Under the pieces are notes generated by a model. It worked only from the letters and a program-made list of their open reading frames with translations. It had not been told where the DNA came from and did no database searches. DNA of 64,000 nucleotides from Pegoplata infirma (Eukaryota; Arthropoda; Insecta; Diptera; Anthomyiidae), in assembly GCA_963921195.1 (NCBI GenBank), contig OY992538.1:4526001-4590000 (forward strand), in the 5' to 3' direction. Position numbers and translations under genes: made by a program. This document shows positions 33,468 to 43,300 of this stretch, one piece after another (position 1 is the stretch's first letter; the number at the start of each line of letters is the position of its first letter).

Positions 33468-33788
33468 ATCGTAATTGTGCAATTCTAAACAAAAATTCCA
33501 GAAATGGAGAATTTTAAGGAATAGCTCATGATTTTTTGTTAAATCAAAAATAACAAATTAAAAATTGGGTCCATTTAAACCCCAATTTACACTGGAAAAA
33601 ATCGAACTTAAATTTGAATTTGACAATTCTCTTACGTAATTTTTTAAAGTATCATGGCCAAAATATAATTCATACTGAATTTCGCAACAAGGCCAAATAT
33701 TAAGAAAATATGATGGTCTAAATGAGTTCGACGGTGGAGTTCTATTAAAGTTTGTTTTGAATTAGCGAGTAAATTATGTATGTCATAT

Positions 33789-33853
33789 GTCCCTTTGGTG
33801 CAAAGGATAGCGCCATTGACTTCTAATCCAAAGGCCGTGGGTTCGATCCCCAG
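33789..33853 (+). pseudogene. tRNA-Arg (TCT) pseudogene, 3' end deleted
   Basis: Keeps GTCCCTTTGGTGCAAAGGAT, the TCT anticodon loop and the T loop up to TTCGATCCCC, then passes straight into AGAAATGAAGAAC. In intact units that sequence lies about 45 bp further on, so the 3' T stem, the acceptor strand and part of the flank have been deleted. The D arm and anticodon stem also carry changes (GCGCCATTGACTT), which break pairing. Confidence 0.88.
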
Positions 33854-34055
33854 AAATGAAGAACTTTAGAGAAAAGTTCAATATTTTTTGTTAAAACAAA
33901 AATTTCCAAATTTTAAATCAGGTCCATTTAAAACCCAACTTACACTGGCAAAAAATTGAAGTCAAATTTGAATTGGACAATTCTCACCGTGATTTTTTTA
34001 AAGTATCATGGCAAAAATTCATTTTCAAATGAATTTCGCGACAAGTCCAAATATT

Positions 34056-34328
34056 TAGGGAATTCACATGGGTATCGTATTTGGTGTTGTATGTTGTATG
34101 TCCTATCTAAAAACAGGGTTGGTTAAACTTTAAATTAATAATACGACACTTACACGATATGACGATACAACATTTATACCTATGTTTTGTGTGCTATTTC
34201 AAGTATGCTAACAAGAAGAGAATCTAAGAGAAAATTATCAAATGAGCGATAAATAATTTTTACCAACCCTGTTTTTGGATAGGACATACAACATATACAA
34301 CAAATACGATACCCATGTGAATTCCCTA
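34056..34328. mobile_element. Hairpin MITE in the fourth array unit
   Basis: The 273-bp element has terminal inverted repeats of about 70 bp, starting TAGGGAATTCACATGGGTAT at one end and mirrored by ATACCCATGTGAATTCCCTA at the other. It is flanked by ATT on both sides (34053-34055, 34329-34331), where other array units have a single ATT. A 3-bp duplication is typical of PIF/Harbinger elements, but the superfamily is only inferred. Confidence 0.8.
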
Positions 34329-34438
34329 ATTATGAAAATATGGTGTTCTAAATGTGCTCATTAAAGAAGGTTGAGTTCTATTTTGTGGAGGTCTATTAAA
34401 TTCAAGTAATAAATAATCGAGGTAAATATATAAGGCAT

Positions 34439-34509
34439 GTATCTCTTTGACGTGATGGCACGTTGGACTTCTAATACAAAGGTCGTGGATTCGACCCCCA
34501 CAAGGGAAT
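34439..34509 (+). pseudogene. tRNA-Arg (TCT) pseudogene, interrupted at its 3' end
   Basis: GTATCTCTTTGACGTGATGG, TTGGACTTCTAATACAAAGG and GGATTCGACCCCCACAAGGG are recognisable, but the D arm has lost bases and several stem pairs are broken. The CACTCA-type element starting at 34509 begins exactly where the terminal acceptor bases should be. Confidence 0.8.
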
Positions 34510-35339
34510 ACACTCAGAAAATTATGTAAGTTACTCAGTGTTGCCAATAGTAGGGGGAAATCCCTACAAATAGGGACTTTAAAAAAAATGATATTTTTAT
34601 ATTAAACGTTTTGACAAAGAAAAAATGGTACCAAATATTTTGTTTTTAAAATTGACAACATATTTAAAGACCTGTAAGTTGTTCACCAGAAAAAAAATGT
34701 TTCAAAATATAAATTTGTAGCGTTTGGTTATGTTTTGATCTTTAGCTGTTTTTAACTACAAAAAAAAAAAAAAACTTGAACTTAGCTTTTTCTGTATATT
34801 TATTGTGTCAGTAACTTTAAATTGAGTGATTTTATTTCTGAACAGAATACCTCATTAGAGGAAATTTTACTTTTTTGTAAAGCCAGTTTAAATTTTATGT
34901 TTTTTGACAGAGTTTGACAGATTTTCATATCAAAATATTTACAAAAAAAAAAATAATTTTCTTTAAAATTATTCTACGTTAATTGGAAAAGGAAAAATCT
35001 CCTCGAGCTAGAATAACCCTACTCACAATATAATATGTTAATGTTCTAATATATTAATGTTCGAATAAAATAATTTTTATTTTTTAATAAAAATTAATCA
35101 GAATTTGAACAAAATTTGTACTATTAACTTCGTTTAAATTTAAAACTCGCTTTAGTACTTTAACTTTTATTCAGACCTTTGAAGAATTAATTCACTTTTT
35201 GATTTGATTCGCAAAAAGATTAATTCATATTAATAAATCAAGGAATTAATTCTTGATGATTTGATTCAAAAGAATTAATTTCAACTTTTTGTTGAAAGAA
35301 TTAACTAATTTTTTGTTTAATTCCTGTTTAAATAAAGAT

Positions 35340-35520
35340 TCAAATCAACTTGATTCAAATCAACAAAGAATTAATTCACTTGATTCAAATCAATTGATTC
35401 AAATCAATTGATTCAAATCAATTTGATTCAAATCAATTGATTCAAATCAATTTGATTCAAATCAATTGATTCAAATCAATTTGATTCAAATCAATTGATT
35501 CAAATCAAAAATGTTTTGAT
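35340..35520. repeat. TTGATTCAAATCAA palindrome array
   Basis: About eleven head-to-tail copies of TTGATTCAAATCA with T/TT spacing. The mirror array is at about 37016-37165 in the other arm of the same hAT element. Confidence 0.85.
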
Positions 35521-35691
35521 TCAGTTGATTTAAACATTTTTTTCTTAAATCAAAGTATTTACTTTACACACACACACACATACTATAACATATATTCTTG
35601 TGCGGTAGTAGCAAGCAAAAAGTCAAAGCAACAGAATTTTATAGTGTACATTTTATTGGCAGCATTTTTTAGCCTATGCATGCATAGGAAT

Positions 35692-36182
35692 TAGAGATGC
35701 GCGCGTGACACGATTTTTTCGTGATTCACGTGATTCACGCGTGAATCACGCGTGATCGTGAATGAAATTTAATTTTACTCACGTGATCGTGAGTGCGCGT
35801 GATTATAAAAAATATTTTCGTGCGTGAGCGTGCGTGAGTAACTTTTGTTTCGTGAGTTTGCGTGATTGTTTTGTGCTATTTGAAAAAGAAAACAAGTAAA
35901 AAAATATTGATTTAAATATTTTTTTTTTAATTTTTTAAGGAAAATCAATACTTTTTGTGCAAGAAATCGAAAAAAGTAAAACAAAAATTCGTTAATTTTA
36001 ATTTCGTGAGTCTTCGTGAGCGTGATTATTTCGTGAGCGTGAGAAAAATTTTATTTACTCACGTGAGCGTGCGTGAACGTGAGCAGAAAAAATAATTTCG
36101 TGCGTGATCGTGCGTGAGCAATATTTTTATTTCGTGAGCGTGAGCGTGCGTGAGTCAAAATTCACTCACGCGCCCATCTCTA
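35692..36182. mobile_element. GTGAG-rich hAT-type element, copy 1
   Basis: The 491-bp element starts TAGAGATGCGCGCGTGA and ends TCACGCGCCCATCTCTA. It is flanked by the exact 8-bp duplication ATAGGAAT (35684-35691, 36183-36190). Most of its length is made of CGTGAGCGTGAG/CGTGATTC words. No coding sequence. Confidence 0.9.
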
Positions 36183-36377
36183 ATAGGAATCACAAAAATG
36201 CAAGACATTGCTTTAATATAACATTTATTAATTTGCACATATACATTAAGGGTGGGATAATGCACGACTTTTCGATATAATGGAAATGTATGTGTATAAT
36301 AAAAATGTAAATCATTCATTGTTTTTGTGTTAAAAGTTATTTTTATGCTGAAGAGCCAAATTCGTTATTGACTAAAG

Positions 36378-36849
36378 TAAAGATAGGCGCGTGAGTGGAT
36401 TTTGACTCACACTCACTAACGCAAAAAATAATCGGATCACTCACTAATCCCTCACGCAATATTTTTTTACTCACGCTCACTCACTATTCACGTGAGTAAT
36501 AAAAAACTTACTCACACTCACGCGTGACTCACGCCAGATTCAATCACGCTCACGCGTGAGCCACGCAAAATCTACTCACGCAATAAAATTTTCTTACCAA
36601 AAAAAAAAACTCGAAAAAAAAATTTTTTAGAAAAATTTTAAAAAAATTGGGCAAATCAAAAAATTGTGCAAATCAAAAAATCTAATCACGCAGACTCACG
36701 CAAAAAATAAATGACTAACTCACTAATCACTCGCTCAATTTTTTTTCAAATCACGATCACTCACAATCACGTGATTGAAATGAAAATCACTCACACTCAC
36801 GCGTGATTCACGTGAATCACGCAAATCACGTGACCAGCGCCCATCTCTA
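36378..36849. mobile_element. GTGAG-rich hAT-type element, copy 2 (inverted)
   Basis: The 472-bp element starts TAAAGATAGGCGCGTGAGTG and ends AGCGCCCATCTCTA. It is flanked by the exact 8-bp duplication GACTAAAG (36370-36377, 36850-36857). The interior consists mainly of CTCACGC/ACTCACTC words, so it lies opposite to copy 1, 195 bp away, in the same host. Confidence 0.9.
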
Positions 36850-38201
36850 GACTAAAGATACACATTTAATAATACTGTACAATTTGGAGTGTTGTTTATT
36901 GATGGCGTGGTGTGTTTAAAATTGACGATATTCCAATGAACTTAACGCAATCAGACATGATAAGATTTTTATAATGTGCATTTTTAGTGTTTGATTTAAG
37001 TGAAAAAAGTTTAAATCAAGTTGATTCAAACCAAAAGTGATTTGAATCAGTTGATTTGAATCAAAAGTGATTTGAATCAGTTGATTTGAATCAAAAGTGA
37101 TTTGAATCAGTTGATTCAAATCAAGTGATTTGAATCAGTTGATTCAAATCAAAATGTATTAATTCAATTGATTCAAATCAACGAATTAATTCTTTGCAAT
37201 GAAAATAAGTGATTTAAATAATGAATTAATTCTTTTCGATTTATAGAAACAGGGAATTAATTCAATTATCTTAAATCAGATTTAATAAATTGAATTAGGG
37301 AATTAAATCTTCAAAGGTCTGCTTTTATTTAAAATAAAATGTACAAAAAGTGAATAAAATTTAGTTTGTTTTAAAAATTTTAGCTGCTAAAACGTAGGGA
37401 TAAATGTAGGTATTTTTTTTTGAAAAATGTAGGGAGAAAAGGGTTTTTTTTTAATATGTGTAGGTTTTTTTCTTCTAAAATACTGGCAACACTGAAGTTA
37501 CTACATGTTAGTCGTTTGTATATTTTACAGTAGTTAGTCGTTTTCAACTACAAAGTCAGTTGTTTTTGTATGAAAAATATAAAACAACTATTTCTGTTAG
37601 TTATTTTAAGTCATTTTTTGAACAACCAACAAAAAAGTACTGTATTGTTGTAACAGTTTTTTGAAGTAGTTTTTTTTTGTCTCTGAAAAATTTTCAAAGT
37701 TTTTTTCCAAAAAATAGAAATAAGTTTTCGTTTTTTTTTTTTATTTTTCACAACTTTGTTTTTTTTTTTAAATTTTAAAAAATTTGGCCTTAAATTTTTT
37801 ATCTGAAAAGTTTTTTGAAAAAAAAAAATATATATGTATTGATTATTTTATTTTTACTACATGTTAGTTGTTTTGACTACAGATGTTAGTAGTTTTTACT
37901 ACATAGGTCAGTTGTTTTTTGTCAGTTAAAATAACTAACATTGTTAGTTGATTTAACTGAAAAAGTAGTTGACCTCAAAACAACTTACAAAGTAGTTATT
38001 TTAACTGACATTTTCAGTTGATTTTACTAACATGGTTTTTTGAGTATACTTTCCAAAAATGGAAGAAGAAGAGTACAAACTATTTTTTTACTTACTAAAG
38101 CTAAGTAAGTTGTTTTTCACTTGAAAAATTTTTAAACGCCTAAAATCCTAACGAAAACTATTAAAATCGAAAACTTTTAAATATTAGAAGAAAGAAACAA
38201 T

Positions 38202-38734
38202 TACACTCAGAAAATTATGTAAGTTACTACATGTTAGTTGTTTATATATTTTACAGTAATTAGTTGTTTTCAACTACAAAGTCAGTTGTTTTGTACGAAA
38301 AATATCAAACAATTATTTCTGTTAGTGATTTTAAGTAGTTTTTTTGAATAACTAACAAAAAAGTACTGTGATGTAGTAACAGTTATTTAAAGTAGTTAAT
38401 TTTATTTTTTTTTATCTCTGAAAAATTTTCAGCTTTTTTCCAAAAAATAAAAATAAATTTTTTTTTTTTAAAAACTTTGAAAAAATTTGGTCTTCAAATT
38501 TTTTTGAAAAAAAAAAAATATTTATTGATTATTTTATTTTTACTACATTTTAGTTGTTTTGACTACAAATGTAAGTAGTTTTTACTACATAAGTCAGTTG
38601 TTTTTTGCCAGTTAAAATAACTAACATTGTTAGTTGATTTAACTGAAAAAGTAGTTGACCCCAAAACAACTTACAAAGTAGTTATTTTAACTGACATTTT
38701 CAGTTGATTTTACTAACATAATTTTTTGAGTGTA
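38202..38734 (+). mobile_element. AGTTGTTTT-family MITE, copy 4
   Basis: Complete 533-bp copy: starts TACACTCAGAAAATTATG, ends CATAATTTTTTGAGTGTA. It is the cleanest copy for defining the family and the uninterrupted sequence that is split in copy 3. Confidence 0.88.
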
Positions 38735-38809
38735 ATTAATCTTAAATGTCCATTTTATTGCAAAATAAATGCGGTTTTATATACTTAAAATCATTTTAAA
38801 CGATTTCCC

Positions 38810-38975
38810 CACCGCGTTGCGAAAAATATTTTTTTTTTATATGGAATTTGACAGATTTTTTCCCTTGAACACGAACAACTTACGCACCTTAAAGAATAGT
38901 ACTCTATTCGATTTCACGAGAAAAAATCTGTCAAACTCCATATAAAAAAAAATAAATTTTAATAACGCGAGGAAT
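38810..38975. repeat. Inverted repeat, probable MITE
   Basis: TATATGGAATTTGACAGATT and its complement AATCTGTCAAACTCCATATA face each other across about 50 bp; GTTGCGAAAAATATTTT/AATAACGCGAGG suggest further pairing outward. Confidence 0.6.
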
Positions 38976-39427
38976 TTGTTAAAAGTTTTTATGCATTTTT
39001 ATTATACAATACAATTTAAATTGCCATCAAAAAGTGACATTGTCAAAAGTTGTGGATTTTTAAATGGTTTATTGCGATTTGAGGCGATTAAAGTTTATGT
39101 GAAATTTTCACCGTAAAAAACAGAGTACTTAGCTTAAAAATACAATTTTCAAATATGCATGAAATCGTCAATTAATTAGTACTACTTGTATAAAATCAAA
39201 TAAAAACTAAATTTTCACTCGATTTGGGAACAACGGAAAAAAATTACCTGGCAACGATGTTTACAGATGTACATTTTTTTTATCGACAGTTTTGTTTTTT
39301 ATGAATCAGCCTAAATTTATGATCCACACTTTTAACAACCCTGTTTAAGTAAGAATTTTGTTGCGAGTCGCCCTGTATTGCCAGTGTCCAGTATCAAATG
39401 TAGCATTTGTTACACAGCGAACAACTG

Positions 39428-39500
39428 TCCCTTTGGCGCAGAGGATAGCGCGTTGGACTTCTAATCCAAAGGTCGCGGGTTCGATCCCCGCAAGGGATGT
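39428..39500 (+). tRNA. tRNA-Arg (TCT), copy 5
   Basis: Same body as the copies near 32 kb, except that the T stem reads GCGGGTTCGATCCCCGC where they have GTGGG/CCCAC. The paired T-to-C and A-to-G changes preserve pairing, which indicates selection for function. A strong T run starts 5 nt after the gene. Confidence 0.96.
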
Positions 39501-39587
39501 CAATTTTTTTTTTTAATTTTTGCATTTTTAATAAGTTCTTTACAAAAAAAAAAAATAACACTAGGTTCTAAAAAAAATCTTAATCTT

Positions 39588-39660
39588 TACCCCAGATGGG
39601 ACTCGAACCCACAATCCCCGGCTTAGGAGGCCGATGCCTTATCCATTAGGCCACTGGGGC
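39588..39660 (-). tRNA. tRNA-Arg (CCT)
   Basis: On the minus strand it starts GCCCCAGTGGCCTAATGGAT. The anticodon arm CGGCCTCCTAAGCCG gives CCT, the T arm is GTGGGTTCGAGTCCCAT, and the 3' acceptor strand is CTGGGGT (closing G-T pair). A box and B box are both standard. It lies between the TCT gene and the 3' end of the SMIM12-like gene. Confidence 0.95.
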
Positions 39661-39762
39661 TGGTGTCTGGCTTCTGACTAAACACTCATATGAATTTAGA
39701 GACATTTTTACTATTTATTTTCTTATTTAGAATTATTTTAACAACAAAAAAATTATACAATT

Positions 39763-40090
39763 CTATATCTTCTTTTGTAATGAAGGCGGCAGATTTCGTT
39801 CCAGAACATTTTCCCTCAATCGTAATTTATCCACATGACCAGCATTTGCTAAAACATCATCTTCTGTCAAACGTTCAGCACGATTCTCTAATACAGATTC
39901 TAAAAATTTAAATTAAAAATTTTAATTATAAATTAAAAAAAAACTCCAATTTGTTCTTACTTGAATATGGTGTGTATTTGTCGGATAACAAACTTTCCAA
40001 GTTGTAGCCAATAAACCCAACAACTCCTGCTATTGGTAATGTAATGTACACTGCATTACGACGCATTAAAGCCATAATAATTGGCCACAT
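39763..40090 (-). CDS. SMIM12-like small integral membrane protein (two exons)
   Basis: Exon 1 runs from 40090 to 39961, exon 2 from 39899 to 39763; the 61-bp intron has GTAAGA at its 5' end and ATTTTTAG at its 3' end. Joined, they give 88 residues beginning MWPIIMALMRRNAVYITLPI and including a single hydrophobic segment (about residues 13-29) followed by a charged tail ending NLPPSLQKKI. Length (about 90 residues), the MWP start, one N-terminal membrane span and the L-R-EN-VLERN tail match small integral membrane protein 12, a conserved animal protein of unknown biochemical role; I infer orthology from memory of the family. It is divergently arranged with TRAPPC13, the two start codons being 263 bp apart. 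A TTTATT on the plus strand at about 39714 gives AATAAA on the coding strand. Confidence 0.85.
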
Positions 40091-40353
40091 TTTTTATTTA
40101 ATATTTTATTAAAAATAAATTTTGTGCAAAATGAAAATATATGGCGAACACCTGATAAAAACAGAAGGCTGATTAATAATTTTTTTTTTTTTTAGTATGT
40201 ATATAAAAGGTACATGTTGTGAAATTTTTCATAAACAGCTGATTTGAAAAGTTGTTTTAAAGCAAGTGTCAAAATTTTTTTTTGTTGATTTTAGCAATTT
40301 TTATTTTAGTGTTTATGTTTAGGAGAAAAACTTGTTAATAAATTTTAGAAAAC
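40091..40353. promoter_or_regulatory. Shared promoter interval of the divergent gene pair
   Basis: The 263 bp between the start codons of the SMIM12-like gene and TRAPPC13 must hold both 5' leaders and both core promoters. It contains AAACAGCTGATTTG at about 40233, close to the E-box-type core motif of Drosophila housekeeping promoters, and TATATAAAAGG at about 40199. Transcription start sites cannot be located from sequence alone. Confidence 0.6.
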
Positions 40354-43300
40354 ATGAATCCATTAGATCAGAGTGAACATTTATTAGCTTTAAAAGGTAT
40401 TTATCATATAATTTACTTTTTATTTATTTAAATAATAAAAGCATGTTTTCTTAATTATAGTGATGCGTCTAACACGCCCTACTTTAGTGGGTCCACAAAT
40501 AATTTCCTGTGAACCTCGCGATTTGCCTCAGTTGAGCCTTAAACAAGTTTTGGAATCAGAAGGTACTGCCATTGCTGGGTCTGAATTTTTAGCTGCTGGA
40601 CAGTTTATGCTACTACCCCAATCATTTGGTAACATTTATTTGGGTGAAACTTTTTCCAGTTACATCTGTGTACACAATTGTACCTCTCATGCGGTGGAGG
40701 GTGTTACAGTTAAGGCTGACCTCCAGTCAAATAATACACGTATTAATTTGCCCATGCATGAAAATAAGGCTACACCAGCGACTTTGGGCCCCGACGAGAC
40801 ACTGGATGATGTTATACGCTATGAGGTGAAAGAAATTGGTACTCATATGTAAGTAGAAATCATACATGGGACTATTTAAATAAATGGGCTAATTAATTGA
40901 CATTTCATTGGCATTATATTGAAACTAGTGCCAATGAAATTTTTGATTAAAACAATGCCAATGCCCGTTAAGGAATTAGTAGGATTAGTAATGCCAATTA
41001 TGAAAAATTTCATTGGCATTAATAAATGCCTTAATGAAAACAAAGCATTAGCAATATTAAGGCTGGATTACTCAATGCTCCGTTATAAAATAACTCTCCG
41101 TTAAATTTAACTTTTTCATACAAATTTTGACATAAGGCTCCGTTAAATCGGCAGTTAGCAGCTAACTTTTCATTGAGTAATCCGCCCTAAATGTAGTATT
41201 TCCGTCAGCGTATTGTGAATTTTTTTTTGCTTAAAACTTAAAATGGCTTTATCTCGAAAACTAAGCTAGATAGAGCAAAATGGACCTAATAGGTCCAAAT
41301 TTTGAATCTAAAAAAAAAATGGTACTCACGAAAAAAAAATTCACATACCTTTAGCATTATCTTGCTTAGTTTTCCAGGTACTGCAATTTAGGGTCTTGAG
41401 AATTTTAAAAACTGAATAACTAAAAAACTATTGCTCTGAGGTATTTCTAGTATTTGGCAGACAAGTTCTAGAAACCAAGAGCTACAAAAATGCTTTTGGA
41501 CTTTTTGTTGTGTCGGCAATGTTTACCGAGATATGAGCATTTTTAAATTTTCGGGAATGCCAAATATTTTGGATTCAAAGTTACCCATTGGGGTCTACAC
41601 ATGAATTCCGTTAATGGTCAAAATTGGACCAGGGGAAAAAGTTTCCCCTTAAAGAACTAAACCAACCTCTGAAAAACGATTTTTCAGGGTTTTTTTGTAT
41701 TTTTGTTAAACAAATAAAACATTTTTGCGTCTGAAAAATTCAAAGTCCTGCACTTGAACCCAGGAGATTACAAAATTATATTTTTTGTTTGTCTGGCTAT
41801 AAAAAATAATATAAATAATGATAAAATTCTATTACTTAATCCTTAATATTATAATAAATGAATTTTTAAACTTTTATCGCGAAGAGGAAGGATCCCCCAC
41901 CAAACGCCTATCATGTCCATGCTAATTGAATTCCGTTAATGGTCAAAATTGGACCAGGGGAAAAAGTTTCCCCTTAAAAAACTAAACCAACCTCTGAAAA
42001 ACGATTTTTCATGTTTTTTTTTGTATTTTTGTTAAACAAATAAAACGTTTTTGCGTCTGAAAAATTCAAAGTCCTGCACTTGAACCCAGGAGATTACAAA
42101 ATTATATTTTTTGTTTGTCTGGCTATAAAAAAATAATATAAATAATGATAAAATTCTATTACTTAATCCTTAATATTATAATAAATGAATTTTTAAACTT
42201 TTATCGCGAAGGGGAAGGATCCCACACCAAACGCCTGTCATGTCCATGCCAATTATTTTTTTTACATTTTGGAGGGTAAATGTAAAGAATTCACAATGAC
42301 GGAGTACTCTGTGAAAGAGAGTGGATTTTGTTCCTTTTACTTTCGCACTTACACATTTTTTGTATGATGTCTTCTCTATTTTTAGAGATGGTTCTCTAGT
42401 ACAGAGTACTTCGACATTGTGTCGAAGCCTTAAATATAAATTTATCACTTTCACTTGGTTAAGAATAACTTGGTATCCAAAAAAATACATGTATATCGGA
42501 AGGTATTTTATAGCAATTTTTCTTTTGCCTCAGTCTGAACTCCGCACATCTATTTTATGAAAACATGATCTAAACCATGTCAAGTGTCTTATATTCATAA
42601 TACTTTCTTTGTTTCCCAAGTCTTTTAAACATAATTTTTATTTACAGACTTGTTTGCGAAGTAAATTATACTACACCAGCTGGTTTGCCGCAATATTTTC
42701 GTAAATTTTTTAAATTTCAAGTTCTGAAACCTTTAGATGTTAAGACCAAATTCTACAATGCCGAAATGGATGAAATATATTTGGAAGCACAAATACAAAA
42801 TATCACTACCGGTCCATTCTGCTTAGAAAAGGTTGAATTAGATAGCTCAGATCAATATACGGTGACTTCACTTAATACTCTGCCCAATGGTGAATCTGTA
42901 TTTACATCGAAAAATATGTTGCAACCAAATAATAGCTGTCAATTTCTCTATTGTATTAAGGTAAGATATGTGCAATGTAATTGACAATATATTTTTAATT
43001 AAACAGTTTGTATCGTTTTATATTAGCCTAAACCAGAAATTGCTAAAGATATAAAGGCCTTAAGAATAGCAAATACGGTGGGAAAATTGGATATTGTATG
43101 GCGTTCAAATTTGGGAGAAAAAGGTCGTCTACAGACTAGTCAACTACAGAGATTGGTGAGAAAAATTTGCTAAATCTAAAATTATATCCAAACATGTAGA
43201 TATTTATACATTTCATAGCTCTTTAACATGTTCCACCAAAGTGAGAACAGTTTTATATTTTCTGGAAATACCAGGATTTCGCATCGATAGTTTTTGAAGT

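Larger units (their letters stand above)
32289..34509 (+). repeat. Tandem array of tRNA-Arg units
   Basis: Five units, each a tRNA-Arg (TCT) gene or relic plus a conserved flank (CAATTCTAAACAAAAATTCC, GGGTCCATTTAAACCC-like, AAATATTATGAAAATATGG), are repeated head to tail. Spacings are 665, 441, 394 and 650 bp; the longer ones contain MITE insertions. The 3' units are the decayed ones. Confidence 0.88.
34536..37494. mobile_element. 3-kb non-autonomous hAT element with foldback arms
   Basis: Ends CAGTGTTGCCAATAGTAGG and the complement of TACTGGCAACACTG share an 11-bp inverted repeat. The exact 8-bp duplication AAGTTACT flanks it (34528-34535, 37495-37502), inside a MITE whose unbroken sequence is known from other copies. 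Subterminal arms (about 35150-35520 and 36935-37330) are inverted copies containing CAGACCTTTGAAG and many TTGATTCAAATCAA palindromes. It carries two further nested elements (35692, 36378) and no transposase. Confidence 0.92.
34509..38048 (+). mobile_element. AGTTGTTTT-family MITE, copy 3, split by a hAT element
   Basis: The left 27 bp (TACACTCAGAAAATTATGTA) lie at 34509-34535 and the rest resumes at 37495 and runs to TTTTTTGAGTATA at 38048. The interruption is the hAT element at 34536-37494. Confidence 0.88.
40849..42647 (+). other. TRAPPC13 intron 2
   Basis: The intron begins GTAAGTAG and ends TTTATTTACAG. It holds ATTTCATTGGCATTA inverted words at 40900-41020, a MITE (41058-41190), the partner (41479-41604) of the repeat at 46-165, and a 325-bp tandem duplication (41603-42252). 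Confidence 0.85.
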
